Part shown: piece by piece, positions 9,445 to 19,341 of the stretch
Position numbering within the stretch: position 1 is the stretch's first letter
Layout of the letters: every line of letters starts with the position of its first letter
Source of the DNA: Sulfurimonas gotlandica GD1
GTDB lineage: Bacteria > Campylobacterota > Campylobacteria > Campylobacterales > Sulfurimonadaceae
DNA length: 64,000 nt
Assembly: GCF_000242915.1 (NCBI RefSeq)
Contig: NZ_AFRZ01000001.1
Coordinates: 682,001 to 746,000, forward strand
Direction of reading: 5' to 3'
Notes under the pieces: generated by a model
The model's input: only the letters and a program-made list of their open reading frames with translations
Told to the model about the DNA's origin: nothing
Databases searched by the model: none
Made by a program: the position numbers and the translations under genes

Positions 9445-10835
9445 AACCAATCGTTAAAAATGGCATAGCAATTTTTACACCTCAAGGTTTTTTAGATGGA
9501 AACAGCAGTAAAGCATTTTTAAGTATAGAAGATGTCGCATCTACGGCTTCACTAAAAGTAGATATGGTTTTAGTTTCACTAAAAAGGGTTGTGTTTTTCA
9601 ACAGGAATGGGCTAGATGCTTTTATGAAACTTTTTATCAAAGTTCGCCAAGGCAGTCATGCTGCTGTTGGTTTTTGTGACTATGACACTAAAAAATATGA
9701 AGCTATAAAAGTCTTTTATAAAGATGAACTGAATTTTTCTTTATTTAAATCTATAGAGATCGCCTATCTATTTTCATCAAACTTTAAAAATCAAAATAAA
9801 AACATTCTGCTTTACAGTGAAGATAAATCTCAACGCACAGCTATGGCAATTGAACTTCACGATAACGGGCATAATCCAATTGTTGCACAAAGTGCAGAAG
9901 AGTTTAAAGAAAAATGTTCAAAAAAAGAGGCTTATGACTACGTTATAGATTCTACATATTTAGGTCAAATGGGACAAAAAATAGCTACTCGTGTAACAGG
10001 AAATGCTATTATATATTCTATCTCATCTTTTTTAGATACAGAGATAGGAAATAAATTTAATATTGAATATCATAACAACTCACTCAATGTTGGCTTTAGA
10101 CTATTTATATTTGATGCATATAAAGTTATAAGTATGAATGTTCATGCTCTAAACTTTTTTTCAAAACTTGCAAGTTCTGCAGCAGAATATAACGCTTCAA
10201 TATGTTTTGTAGGAATGACTTTTGAGAAAACTCCAGAAGTATTTAAAGAAAATCTTGAAGATGCCGGAATTCTATTCTATGAGCAGATGGATGATATATT
10301 ACTAAATAAAGAGCTTTTAAAAGAATTGGGTGCGAGTAGTCCAGCAAATACAAAAACTAAAAGAGCTATAAACAAGCAAACAGTTACTGAACTTCCAAGG
10401 TTTATAGATGCCACAGTTGCAACTATTGAGATGATGACAAACTCTAAAGCTGTTAAACAAGCCGTGCAGGTTCAAAATATTATTATAGATGATAAGAATG
10501 GCAAGATAGCTAGTTCTATTGGTTACTATGGTGATATGGATGGGATGGTTGTTTTAGTATTTCCAAAAGAAATAGCCAAAAAGGCTTGTGAACTTCTTAT
10601 TGGCGAAAAGACTGACGATGAGGAAATGATACTTGATACTCTTGCTGAACTTGTAAATATTGTTGGAGGTAAGATTAAAACTCTTCTTTCTGATGAAAGA
10701 ATAAGTATTGACATCACGCTTCCAAGAACATACAATGATGTGGACAGTCTTCTTGAAGTTATAGAATCTAGAAAAGGCGTACAGGTCGACTTATCTTTTA
10801 ATAATAACAACTTTCTATTTTTCTTAACTAGATAA
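9441..10835 (+). CDS. STAS-like / CheX domain protein
   Basis: This 464-residue cytoplasmic protein has an N-terminal STAS-like region (about 1-110), a middle part that resembles a receiver-like fold without clear catalytic residues (about 115-300), and a C-terminal CheX-like domain (about 340-464). The CheX phosphatase helix is visible as ILDTLAELVNIVGGK, with the acidic and asparagine residues typical of CheC/CheX/FliY phosphatases that act on CheY-P. It is coupled to the HDOD gene by a four-base overlap. The middle-domain reading is my inference. Confidence 0.68.
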   Translation: MKPIVKNGIAIFTPQGFLDGNSSKAFLSIEDVASTASLKVDMVLVSLKRVVFFNRNGLDAFMKLFIKVRQGSHAAVGFCDYDTKKYEAIKVFYKDELNFSLFKSIEIAYLFSSNFKNQNKNILLYSEDKSQRTAMAIELHDNGHNPIVAQSAEEFKEKCSKKEAYDYVIDSTYLGQMGQKIATRVTGNAIIYSISSFLDTEIGNKFNIEYHNNSLNVGFRLFIFDAYKVISMNVHALNFFSKLASSAAEYNASICFVGMTFEKTPEVFKENLEDAGILFYEQMDDILLNKELLKELGASSPANTKTKRAINKQTVTELPRFIDATVATIEMMTNSKAVKQAVQVQNIIIDDKNGKIASSIGYYGDMDGMVVLVFPKEIAKKACELLIGEKTDDEEMILDTLAELVNIVGGKIKTLLSDERISIDITLPRTYNDVDSLLEVIESRKGVQVDLSFNNNNFLFFLTR

Positions 10836-10895
10836 AAGACTCAACTTTTTGTACAATAACTTTGATATAATTCCACAATTAAATAAAGGATTTTT

Positions 10896-11540
10896 ATGAT
10901 TCAAGTAGCCCCTAGTGTTCTATCGGCTGATTTTGGCAATTTACAAAGAGATGTTGAAGCTATTTGCGATGCTGGTTGTGATTTAGTTCATGTTGATGTT
11001 ATGGATGGTCACTTTGTTCCAAACCTTACAATTGGGCCAGTTGTAGTTTCAGCTATTGCTGCATGTGCCACAAAACCTCTTGATATTCATCTTATGGTTG
11101 AAAATAACACTTTTTTTGTTGACCTTTTTGCACCTTTAAAACCTGCATATATATCTTTTCACATAGAAGAAGAGAAGCATCCACATAGACTAATCCAGAA
11201 AATTCGCTCTTTAGGGATCAAACCTGCAATTGTTTTAAATCCTCATACGCCACCTGAATCTGTTGAATACTTACTTCAAGACTTAGATATGATTCTTCTG
11301 ATGAGTGTTAATCCTGGTTTTGGCGGACAAAGTTTTATTGATACAGTTATTCCTAAAGCTTCAAAATTAAATGAGATGAGAAATAGACTTAACCCAAATT
11401 GTCTTATTCAAGTTGATGGTGGAGTAACTGATAAAAATATTCAAAGTCTAAAAGATGCTGGAGTTGATGTTGTTGTTGCTGGAAGCTATGTGTTTAATCA
11501 TGCTTCAAAAAAAGAAGCTATAAAAAGTCTACAGATATAA
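10896..11540 (+). CDS. rpe: Ribulose-phosphate 3-epimerase
   Basis: Rpe interconverts ribulose 5-phosphate and xylulose 5-phosphate in the pentose phosphate or Calvin cycles. The 214-residue TIM barrel has the metal-binding residues in HVDVMDGHF (His32, Asp34), His65 in DIHLMVE, and the phosphate-binding VNPGFGGQSF loop. A clear AAAGGA ribosome site precedes the ATG, and a TATAAT lies about 25 bases upstream. Its stop codon shares a base with the start of trpF (TAATG). Confidence 0.97.
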   Translation: MIQVAPSVLSADFGNLQRDVEAICDAGCDLVHVDVMDGHFVPNLTIGPVVVSAIAACATKPLDIHLMVENNTFFVDLFAPLKPAYISFHIEEEKHPHRLIQKIRSLGIKPAIVLNPHTPPESVEYLLQDLDMILLMSVNPGFGGQSFIDTVIPKASKLNEMRNRLNPNCLIQVDGGVTDKNIQSLKDAGVDVVVAGSYVFNHASKKEAIKSLQI

Positions 11541-12124
11541 TGCGAACTAAAATATGTGGGATTACATCTTACTCAGATGCTATGGATGCAATAAATGCAG
11601 GTGCTAATGCACTTGGTTTTGTATTTTATGAAAAATCCCCTAGGTATATAACGCCCTCAGATGCTAAAAAAATCATCACTCAACTTCCTCCATTTGTAGA
11701 AAAAGTTGGACTTTTTGTAAATGTAGATGCACAAGTTATCAACTCATACATTCAAGAGTCCGGCTGTACTCTTGCTCAACTTCATTTTGAAGCTTCAGAT
11801 GCAGTTTACGAACAACTTTTTGTTCCACATATCAAAGTCATAAGAGCTAAAGAAGCTAAAGATATTTTACAGTACTCTAATGAGTACAGACTAGTAGATG
11901 CATACTGTGAAGCTTTTGGTGGAGCAGGTAAAAGGCTAAATATAGAGTGGTTCAATGATGTAGACTGCTCAAAAATCATTCTTGCCGGTGGACTAGATGC
12001 AGATAATGTAGCTTCATTGAAAAAGTATGGCTTTTACGGTGTTGATGTCAGTAGCGGAGTAGAGATATCTCATGGTGTAAAAGATAAAGAAAAAGTGAAA
12101 GATTTTATAGCAAATGCTAGCTAA
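11540..12124 (+). CDS. trpF: Phosphoribosylanthranilate isomerase
   Basis: TrpF performs the Amadori rearrangement in tryptophan synthesis. The 194-residue TIM barrel opens MRTKICGIT, with the catalytic cysteine at position 6 and the general acid Asp in LVDAYCE. The phosphate-binding ends AGGLDADNV and VDVSSGVE are present. It is a stand-alone enzyme not fused to trpC, and lies between rpe and an exonuclease gene instead of in a trp operon; both junctions overlap (1 bp and 11 bp). Confidence 0.95.
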   Translation: MRTKICGITSYSDAMDAINAGANALGFVFYEKSPRYITPSDAKKIITQLPPFVEKVGLFVNVDAQVINSYIQESGCTLAQLHFEASDAVYEQLFVPHIKVIRAKEAKDILQYSNEYRLVDAYCEAFGGAGKRLNIEWFNDVDCSKIILAGGLDADNVASLKKYGFYGVDVSSGVEISHGVKDKEKVKDFIANAS

Positions 12125-12932
12125 AGATTTTCAACTAGACACTAAGAGCATCCATAAACTAGCCTCTAAGGGTCTGTGCATCGACAACTTAAAACCACAG
12201 TTAAACGACGACTTAGACTTCTCTTTAGAACTTTGGCATTCACAAGGTTTAGAGATAGTTAAACAGCATGGTTATTTTTACTTTGCTACAAGATTTATGT
12301 CTATTAAAGATGCTGAGTTTTGTATTGTAGACATAGAAACAAACGGTTCTAAGATAGATAAACATCAAATCATTGAAATAGGCGCAGTAAAAGTAAGAGA
12401 CGGGGTAATAATTGATAAATTTGAATCACTTGTTTATTGCAGAGAAATCAACAAACATATTACAGAAATAACTGGCATATCTGTTGAAGATACAAAAAAT
12501 GCACCAAACTTAAAAAAAGTTCTTTATGAGTTCAAAAGCTTTTTAGGAAATGCTATCTTTGTTGCTCACGATGTTAAATTTGACTATAAATTCATATCAT
12601 TAAGTATGCAAAAAATTGGTTTAGAACCGCTTCTCAACCGTTCGATATGTTCTCTAGCACTCGCAGAGAGAACAATAGAATCTTACAGATATGCTCTGTC
12701 TTACCTAAATGACTCACTACATCTAAACCCAAATGCAACTCACCATAGAGCAATGAGTGATGTTATCACAACTTATGGATTGTTTATGCTTTCACTTCAT
12801 AATCTCAAAAGTTTAGATAAAGATGTAAAAACTGCCGAGGATCTTATAAAGTTTTCTAAAGAGGCAAAAAGATTTAAACGACCGAAGTTCGACCCTCTAA
12901 TGGAGAGCCAAGAAGAAGAAAAAGAGGAATAG
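12114..12932 (+). CDS. DnaQ-like 3'-5' exonuclease (DNA polymerase III epsilon family)
   Basis: The 272-residue protein holds a DEDDh exonuclease domain at about 68-225. Motif I is VDIETNG (Asp73, Glu75), motif II VAHDVKFDY (Asp157), and motif III THHRAMSD (His211, Asp216), so all catalytic residues are present. A 65-residue N-terminal extension and a charged C-terminal tail flank it. It may be the replicative proofreading subunit or a paralogue; the extra N-terminal region argues for some caution. The start overlaps trpF by 11 bp. It converges on accA with three bases between stops. Confidence 0.86.
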   Translation: MLAKDFQLDTKSIHKLASKGLCIDNLKPQLNDDLDFSLELWHSQGLEIVKQHGYFYFATRFMSIKDAEFCIVDIETNGSKIDKHQIIEIGAVKVRDGVIIDKFESLVYCREINKHITEITGISVEDTKNAPNLKKVLYEFKSFLGNAIFVAHDVKFDYKFISLSMQKIGLEPLLNRSICSLALAERTIESYRYALSYLNDSLHLNPNATHHRAMSDVITTYGLFMLSLHNLKSLDKDVKTAEDLIKFSKEAKRFKRPKFDPLMESQEEEKEE

Positions 12933-12935
12933 TTC

Positions 12936-13871
12936 TTACTCTGCGTAAGCACCAACTCCTGTTAGTTTACTATATCTAGCTTCCATACGTTCTTCTTTAC
13001 TCATCTCTCTAAGAGAATTTAAGTTTTTTAGAAAATAATCAGATATTGCCGCAGCAGCTGCTTCTTTATCCCTGTGCGCACCAATAAGTGGTTCATCAAT
13101 AATATCATCAATAAGGTTTAACTCTTTTAAGTCACCACTAGTGATTTTCATTGCATTCGTTGCAGCTTCAGCTTTCTTAGGATCATTCCATAAAATTGCT
13201 GAACAGCCTTCTGGAGAGATAACACTAAATACAGAGTAACGCATCATCGCAAATTTATCAGCAACACCAATTGCAAGTGCTCCACCACTTCCACCTTCTC
13301 CAATAACAATAGAGATAGTTTGAGTGTCAAGCTCTGCAAGTTCTAAAAGATTTCTAGCGATTGCTTCACTCTGATTTCTCTCTTCAGCGCCAAGACCTGG
13401 GTAAGCACCCGGAGTATCTACAAGCATCAAAAGAGGGATATTAAATTTTTCTGCCATCTTAGCAGCACGAAGAGCTTTTCTGTAACCCTCTGGGTGAGGC
13501 ATACCGAAGTTTCTTCTTATTTTGTTCTTAGTACCGCGGCCTTTTTGCTCACCAATAACCATAACTTTTTCATCGCCGATATAACCTAAATAACATACGA
13601 TTGCAGCATCATCACGGAAATGTCTATCTCCATGAATCTCATATTTATCACGCATGATTAAGTTAATATAGTCCAGTGCATACGGTCTATCTATATGACG
13701 AGCAAGTTGAAGTTGCTGAAACGGGGATAGATTAGTAAAAGTTTTTGACACTTCTTTATCTAAGTTTTCTTGAAGAGATTCTAAAGCACCTTCATCATGA
13801 CGAACGCGCGCAGAAATAATATCTTCTTGAATAAATTTAATTTTGTATTCAAAGTCTAAATATGTTGCCAA
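12936..13871 (-). CDS. accA: Acetyl-CoA carboxylase carboxyltransferase subunit alpha
   Basis: AccA, with AccD, transfers the carboxyl group from biotin to acetyl-CoA to make malonyl-CoA, the first step of fatty-acid synthesis. The 311-residue protein has the crotonase-fold core with the family motifs [14 protein letters not shown] and [13 protein letters not shown]. Length is typical. It lies 14 bp downstream of fabF on the same strand, as the last gene of the fabG-acpP-fabF-accA cluster. Confidence 0.97.
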   Translation of the reverse strand: MATYLDFEYKIKFIQEDIISARVRHDEGALESLQENLDKEVSKTFTNLSPFQQLQLARHIDRPYALDYINLIMRDKYEIHGDRHFRDDAAIVCYLGYIGDEKVMVIGEQKGRGTKNKIRRNFGMPHPEGYRKALRAAKMAEKFNIPLLMLVDTPGAYPGLGAEERNQSEAIARNLLELAELDTQTISIVIGEGGSGGALAIGVADKFAMMRYSVFSVISPEGCSAILWNDPKKAEAATNAMKITSGDLKELNLIDDIIDEPLIGAHRDKEAAAAAISDYFLKNLNSLREMSKEERMEARYSKLTGVGAYAE

Positions 13872-13885
13872 ATTAAATCCTTAAG

Positions 13886-15103
13886 TTAGATTTTTTTGAA
13901 GATTAAAACACCATTAGTTCCACCGAAACCAAAAGAGTTACTCATAACTACATTTAATTCCGCTTTTCTTGAAGTATTAGGAACGACATCTAAATCACAA
14001 TTTTCATCAGGTGTAGTGTAGTTTATTGTTGGAGGGATGATTCCATCTCTCATTGCCATTAAACATGTAACAGCTTCAATACCACCAGCAGCACCAAGAC
14101 AGTGACCTATTTGACCTTTTATTGAACTCATTGGAGGACAATTTTCTTTTCCGCCAAGTAGGTCTTTTACAGCTGCCGTTTCATTTTTATCATTGATTGG
14201 AGTACTTGTTCCATGAGCATTAACATAATCAAGTTTAGGCTCACCAGCCATTTTGTATGCTGCCTTCATTGCACGAGCCGGACCATCAAGACTTGGAGTT
14301 GTAATATGACTAGCATCTCCGCTCTCACCAAAACCTATAATCTCACCATAAATATTTGCGCCACGAGCTACAGCATCTTCATAAACTTCTAATATTAATG
14401 CAGCTGCACCTTCTCCCATTACAAAACCATCACGGTCTGCATCAAATGGACGAGAAGCACTCTTTGGATTTTCATTATTCGTTGATAATGCTTTCATCGC
14501 AGCAAACCCACCAACACCAGCACCAGTGATTGCACATTCAGCTGAAACAACTAACATTTTTTCAGCACCATTACACATAATCGTCTTAACAGCTTCACTT
14601 ATTGCGTGAGTTCCTGCAGCACATGCAGTTACACTTGAAAGGTTTGGACCTTTTGTTCCATGTTCAATAGACACAAAACCACCAAGCATATTAACTAAAG
14701 CACCTGGAATAAAAAATGGAGAGATTTTACGAGGACCACGAGTTTCTATGATAATAGAGTTTTTCTCAATTGATGGAAGTCCACCGATACCAGATCCAGC
14801 ACTAATACCAAATCTTTCCATATCAGTGTCTTCTGGAAGGTTAGCATCCGCCATCGCTTCTTGAGCAGCTTTAAGACCTAAGTGAATAAATCTGTCAGCT
14901 TTTTTAACTTCTTTTGGTGCCATAACTGTTGCAGGATCAAAATCTTTAACCTCACCAGCAATTTTTGCACTATAGTCTGAAGGATCAAAAAGAGTTATTG
15001 TGTCTATTCCACATACGCCATCACATATTGCTTTAAAAGAACTCTCTTTGTCATTCCCAACTGCATTTATCATGCCCATCCCAGTTACTACTACTCTTCT
15101 CAT
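13886..15103 (-). CDS. fabF: 3-oxoacyl-ACP synthase II
   Basis: FabF elongates acyl-ACP by condensing it with malonyl-ACP. The 405-residue thiolase-fold enzyme has the Cys-His-His triad: Cys161 in VTACAAGTH, His297 in VNAHGTSTP and His334 in IGHCLGAAGG. Length is as expected. It lies 94 bp downstream of acpP and 14 bp upstream of accA on the same strand. Confidence 0.98.
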   Translation of the reverse strand: MRRVVVTGMGMINAVGNDKESSFKAICDGVCGIDTITLFDPSDYSAKIAGEVKDFDPATVMAPKEVKKADRFIHLGLKAAQEAMADANLPEDTDMERFGISAGSGIGGLPSIEKNSIIIETRGPRKISPFFIPGALVNMLGGFVSIEHGTKGPNLSSVTACAAGTHAISEAVKTIMCNGAEKMLVVSAECAITGAGVGGFAAMKALSTNNENPKSASRPFDADRDGFVMGEGAAALILEVYEDAVARGANIYGEIIGFGESGDASHITTPSLDGPARAMKAAYKMAGEPKLDYVNAHGTSTPINDKNETAAVKDLLGGKENCPPMSSIKGQIGHCLGAAGGIEAVTCLMAMRDGIIPPTINYTTPDENCDLDVVPNTSRKAELNVVMSNSFGFGGTNGVLIFKKI

Positions 15104-15197
15104 TTAAAAATCTCCATGATAAAATTACAAAATACTTTAAAAAACCCAGCAGAGCTACTTAAAGCCCTTATTGAGTTCTAAAAACACTTAATAGTGA

Positions 15198-15425
15198 TTA
15201 TTTGCTTTCGATATAAGTTACAACATCTCTAACTGTTTGAATTTTCTCTGCTTCATCATCAGGAATTTCAATGTCAAATTTCTCTTCAAGAGCCATTACT
15301 AATTCAACAACGTCAAGGCTATCAGCACCTAAATCTTCAACAAACTTCGCGTCTTCTTTAACTTCATCCGGGTTAACGCTTAATTGCTCAACTACTACTT
15401 CTTTAATATCGTCTAAAAGTGCCAT
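15198..15425 (-). CDS. acpP: Acyl carrier protein
   Basis: This is a 75-residue acidic carrier of growing acyl chains. The phosphopantetheine site is Ser36 in [11 protein letters not shown]. Charge pattern and length match bacterial AcpP. It lies between fabG and fabF on the same strand, the classic arrangement. Confidence 0.98.
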   Translation of the reverse strand: MALLDDIKEVVVEQLSVNPDEVKEDAKFVEDLGADSLDVVELVMALEEKFDIEIPDDEAEKIQTVRDVVTYIESK

Positions 15426-15490
15426 TATAGCTCCTATGTTTTTAAGTATAAAATCGCGAAATTATAACATATATAGCTTAAACCAACTAC

Positions 15491-16237
15491 CTATGCCATA
15501 TTCATTCCGCCATTAACTTTTAATGTTTCACCAGTTATATAACTAGAGTGATCTGAAAGTAAAAATGCTGTAGCTTCGGCTACTTCTTTCGCATTTCCAA
15601 AGCGTTTCATTGGGATTTTAGAAGTAAAACCTTCTTTAATCTCATCACTAAGTGCATCTGTCATTTCAGTTGCAATAAAGCCAGGAGTAATTGTGTTATA
15701 ACGAATTCCGCTAGTTGCTGCTTCGATTGCGAAACTCTTGCTCATCGCAATAACGCCACCCTTAGAAGCCGCATAATTTGTTTGTCCAGCATTACCTGTT
15801 TCACCAACAATTGAAGCGATATTAACAACTGAACCAAACTTTTTCTTTCTCATAACTTTCATAGATTCTCTACAACCAATAAAACAAGAAGTAAGATTTG
15901 CATTGATAACACTCATGAAATCTTCAGTCTTCATACGAAGAGCAAGCTTGTCATTTGTAATACCGGCATTGTTTACAAGGTAAGAAAGTTCACCATCACT
16001 GTCAACTATAGTTTTAATAGCATCTACGAATGCTTCTTCATCACTAACATCAAAGCCGATAACAGCAGCGTTTCCGCCGGCAGCTTCAATAGTTTCTTTT
16101 ATTGCGTCTGCTTCTGCAGCACCACTTCTGTAGTTAATCCAAACTTTTAAACCAAAACCAGCTAAAGTTTTTGCAATCTCTGCACCAATACCACGACTTG
16201 AGCCTGTAACTAAAACATTTTTTCCACTAAATTTCAT
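15491..16237 (-). CDS. fabG: 3-oxoacyl-ACP reductase
   Basis: FabG reduces beta-ketoacyl-ACP with NADPH. The 248-residue short-chain dehydrogenase has the cofactor motif TGSSRGIG (residues 11-18), the NNAG motif at 89-92, and the catalytic Ser142, Tyr155 and Lys159 (YAASK). It is the first gene of the fabG-acpP-fabF-accA cluster. Confidence 0.97.
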   Translation of the reverse strand: MKFSGKNVLVTGSSRGIGAEIAKTLAGFGLKVWINYRSGAAEADAIKETIEAAGGNAAVIGFDVSDEEAFVDAIKTIVDSDGELSYLVNNAGITNDKLALRMKTEDFMSVINANLTSCFIGCRESMKVMRKKKFGSVVNIASIVGETGNAGQTNYAASKGGVIAMSKSFAIEAATSGIRYNTITPGFIATEMTDALSDEIKEGFTSKIPMKRFGNAKEVAEATAFLLSDHSSYITGETLKVNGGMNMA

Positions 16238-16315
16238 TAAGCTTCCCCATCTAATTTAATGATAAAACGATACCAAATAGTTGCTTTATTTAAAGAATTT
16301 TAAATATAGAAAATA

Positions 16316-17734
16316 TCAAGATTTACTATTTCTTAATATATTTCTTATCATATTTATAAATACCAAATAATGAAGCGGTATAAGTGCATACCAATAGATT
16401 CTTCCTACTATTCCCCTAGGGTAGAAGTATGCTGATTGAATAAGTTTATTACCATCTATTTTAAACTCTAACCATCCTTCTCCAGGCATTTTCATCTGTG
16501 CAAATAGGAGTAATCTCTCATCTTCTTTTATGTCTTCAACTCTCCAAAAGTCCAAGCACTCTCCAAGTCTTAAATCACAATTATCTCTTCTACCTCTATT
16601 AATTCCAACCCCACCGACTGCTTTGTCTATAATACCTCTAAGTTCCCATAAAAAATCATAATCGAACCATCCGTTTTCACCACCAAGAGATGTTATGGCT
16701 TTAAAAACTTTCTTCTTATCATATGAGCTTATATCAGCTTCTTTTCTATCTACAAAAATTGAATCGTTTATTTGTTCTTTGTGTTTTTTATCCCAGTTTG
16801 AGCCGTCACTATCACTCCACCTGCTGATGACTTGATGCTGTTCTATCTCTATAACTGCTTTTTTAACAGCATCAATATAGCTCATAGGTTTTACTTTAGG
16901 ATAATACTCTTTTGCATTGTTGTTTTGTATAGTTACTTCTGATTTAAGTCCTTCAATAAGTGCTTTTGCCACAGTAAAAGGAACTGGAGTAAAGAGATTT
17001 AACCAATACGATGAGAGGTTTATACTCATAAACGGAACAGATATAAGATACCTTTTAAGCTTAAGGGCTTTTGCCGTTTGAAGCATCATATCTTTATATT
17101 TCATTTTTGCAGAGCCAATATCAACAATCAAGTTTTTCTTATAATTTAAATATAAAGATGCAACAAGATAATTTATGACATCATCTACCGCAATCGGTTG
17201 AGCATAGGTATCTACCCATTTTGGTGTTATCATTAAGGGTAATTTTTCTACAAGATTTCGTATAATCTCAAAGCTTGCACTTCCTGAGCCTATAATCACT
17301 CCTGCTCTTATCCAAATTGTTTGTATAGTACTTGATGAGCTTAAAATCTCACCAGTTTCAATACGGCTTAAAAGGTGTTTACTTGTATCACTATTTTTCA
17401 CACCCAATCCACCAAGATATATGATTCTTTTTACACCACAGTGACCAGATGCTTCTATAAAGTTTTGGGCTGATTGTTTATCTAATTCTTTATAGTTTTT
17501 TTTGTTTAAGGAGTGGATGAGATAAAAAGCGATATCAATGTCCTCTAAAGCTTTTTTTAAAGCTTCTTTATCAAATGTATCACCTTCAATAACTTCATAA
17601 TTGTCAAGTACCTCTTGAGACAAGCTTTTCTTATTTCGTACTAATATTCTTAATTCTATATTTTTTTGCAAAATAAGTAAACTTTTCAAGCGTCTACCAA
17701 TATAGCCATTTGCTCCTGTCAACAATACTTTCAT
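16316..17734 (-). CDS. SDR-family epimerase-like protein with C-terminal DUF2867
   Basis: The 472-residue protein begins with an atypical short-chain dehydrogenase domain (about 1-300): the Rossmann motif TGANGYIG sits at residues 7-14, and the active-site tyrosine region is degenerate. The C-terminal part (about 325-472) fits DUF2867, with GGENGWFDYDFLWELRG, and ends in a hydrophobic stretch. The combination is the YbjT-like layout seen in many proteobacteria. Substrate is unknown. The gene stands alone between fabG and gpmI, same strand. Confidence 0.78.
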   Translation of the reverse strand: MKVLLTGANGYIGRRLKSLLILQKNIELRILVRNKKSLSQEVLDNYEVIEGDTFDKEALKKALEDIDIAFYLIHSLNKKNYKELDKQSAQNFIEASGHCGVKRIIYLGGLGVKNSDTSKHLLSRIETGEILSSSSTIQTIWIRAGVIIGSGSASFEIIRNLVEKLPLMITPKWVDTYAQPIAVDDVINYLVASLYLNYKKNLIVDIGSAKMKYKDMMLQTAKALKLKRYLISVPFMSINLSSYWLNLFTPVPFTVAKALIEGLKSEVTIQNNNAKEYYPKVKPMSYIDAVKKAVIEIEQHQVISRWSDSDGSNWDKKHKEQINDSIFVDRKEADISSYDKKKVFKAITSLGGENGWFDYDFLWELRGIIDKAVGGVGINRGRRDNCDLRLGECLDFWRVEDIKEDERLLLFAQMKMPGEGWLEFKIDGNKLIQSAYFYPRGIVGRIYWYALIPLHYLVFINMIRNILRNSKS

Positions 17735-17791
17735 AACAAACTCCTAATGTATAGAGTTCATTATAAGTTAATTTTACTAAAAAAAATACTT

Positions 17792-19267
17792 TTATATAAG
17801 ACTATGATCCATCTCAGATGGAATTTCTATGTCCATAAGTTTTAATACAGTTGGAGCTATGTTGTTGAGTCCACCTGATTCTACCTTAGTAACACCATCA
17901 GCCATAACAAAACACCATACTTTTCCTGTTGTGTGATTTGTTAAAGTATTTCCATCTTCATCTTTCATCTCTTCACAGTTTCCATGATCAGATGTAATAA
18001 CCACAGCATAATCATTCTCTTTTGCTTTTTCTATAATTTTTCCAAGTTGTGCGTCTACTGCAGTAACTGCAATTTTTGCAGCTTCTTCATCTCCAGTATG
18101 TCCGACCATATCACCGTTTGCAAAGTTTACAACAACAAAGTCATAGTTCTCATCCATCGCTTTTAAAACAGCCTCGCCAACTTCAAAAGCGCTCATCTCT
18201 GGTTTCATATCATAAGTCTTTACATCAGGAGAAGGAATAAGGACTCTTGTCTCATTCTCATATGGCTCATCTATACCACCATTTAAAAAGAATGTAACAT
18301 GAGCATACTTTTCAGTTTCCGCTGTGTGAAGTTGTCTTAGGCCCTTAGATGAAATTATTTCTGCTAAAGTATTTTTAGGTGCTGCTTTTGAAAAAAGAAC
18401 CGGATATGAGAAAGATTTATCATACTCTGTCATAGTTGCAAGGCTTACCATTTTATAGTTTCTTGAAAACTCATGAAAACCATTAGATGCGAGAGCAGTA
18501 ACAAGCTCTCTCATTCTATCACTTCTAAAATTGATAGTTAGTATACTGTCTCCATCTTTAACACCATCATAACCTTCAAAAGCTGTTGGTTCTACAAACT
18601 CATCAGTCTCACCAAGAGCGTAAGATGAACCAATGTAGCCTGCCGGTTCAAAATCTGTTTTTGGTTTTGCTTCTACTATTGCTTCATATGCTCTTTGGAT
18701 TCTTCCCCAACGGTTATCTCTGTCCATCGCGTAAAAACGTCCAGCCATAGTTGCTATTTGAATATTCTCATTTAGGTGGCTTTGTACAATTTTTAAATAT
18801 TTTTGTGCAGAAGTTGGAGATACATCCCTTCCATCAGTTATTAGATGCAAGAAAACTTTTTTTCCATTTTTTGCCGCAATTTTTGCTACACCCATAAAAT
18901 GATCAATATGAGAGTGAACACCACCGTCACTCATCAGACCTATTAGATGCAATCTATCTGAAGTTTTAAAAAGATTTTGTAGTGTTTTGTTTTCTTCTAA
19001 AGTATTTTCAGAAAGTGCTAATGAGATTTTTACAAGATCTTGGTATAAAACTCTACCGCTTCCTATGCTCATATGCCCAACTTCAGAGTTCCCCATCTGA
19101 CCTTCTGGCAGTCCAACACTAAGCCCTGAAGTATCGATGAGAGAGTGTGGAGTCTCTTCAAATAATTTATCATAGTTTGGTTTAGTTGCATTGTGGAATG
19201 CATTATGTTCAGTTTTAGGACTAAAACCTATACCATCTGTAATAACTAGAACAGCTTTTTTTGACAA
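17792..19267 (-). CDS. gpmI: 2,3-bisphosphoglycerate-independent phosphoglycerate mutase
   Basis: GpmI interconverts 3- and 2-phosphoglycerate using two manganese ions. The motif VLVITDGIGF carries the first metal aspartate, and QMGNSEVGHMSIG carries the catalytic serine (residue 61 with the start chosen here). I start the gene at TTG 19267: a strong Shine-Dalgarno (AAGGGAG, complement of 19272-19279) lies five bases upstream. The ATG ten codons earlier (19297) would translate that ribosome site itself as KGAN. The resulting 491 residues fit the family. The gene is divergent from mraY. Confidence 0.95.
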   Translation of the reverse strand: MSKKAVLVITDGIGFSPKTEHNAFHNATKPNYDKLFEETPHSLIDTSGLSVGLPEGQMGNSEVGHMSIGSGRVLYQDLVKISLALSENTLEENKTLQNLFKTSDRLHLIGLMSDGGVHSHIDHFMGVAKIAAKNGKKVFLHLITDGRDVSPTSAQKYLKIVQSHLNENIQIATMAGRFYAMDRDNRWGRIQRAYEAIVEAKPKTDFEPAGYIGSSYALGETDEFVEPTAFEGYDGVKDGDSILTINFRSDRMRELVTALASNGFHEFSRNYKMVSLATMTEYDKSFSYPVLFSKAAPKNTLAEIISSKGLRQLHTAETEKYAHVTFFLNGGIDEPYENETRVLIPSPDVKTYDMKPEMSAFEVGEAVLKAMDENYDFVVVNFANGDMVGHTGDEEAAKIAVTAVDAQLGKIIEKAKENDYAVVITSDHGNCEEMKDEDGNTLTNHTTGKVWCFVMADGVTKVESGGLNNIAPTVLKLMDIEIPSEMDHSLI

Positions 19268-19341
19268 ATTTGCTCCCTTATATAAAGTTTTATGCAATTA
19301 TACTATAATGTCATTTTTAAACTATTAAGGGATCAGTTAAT

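Noticed and set aside
19268-19297. ATG start ten codons upstream for gpmI
   Set aside because: It would translate the Shine-Dalgarno itself, and the extension has no similarity to the family N-terminus.
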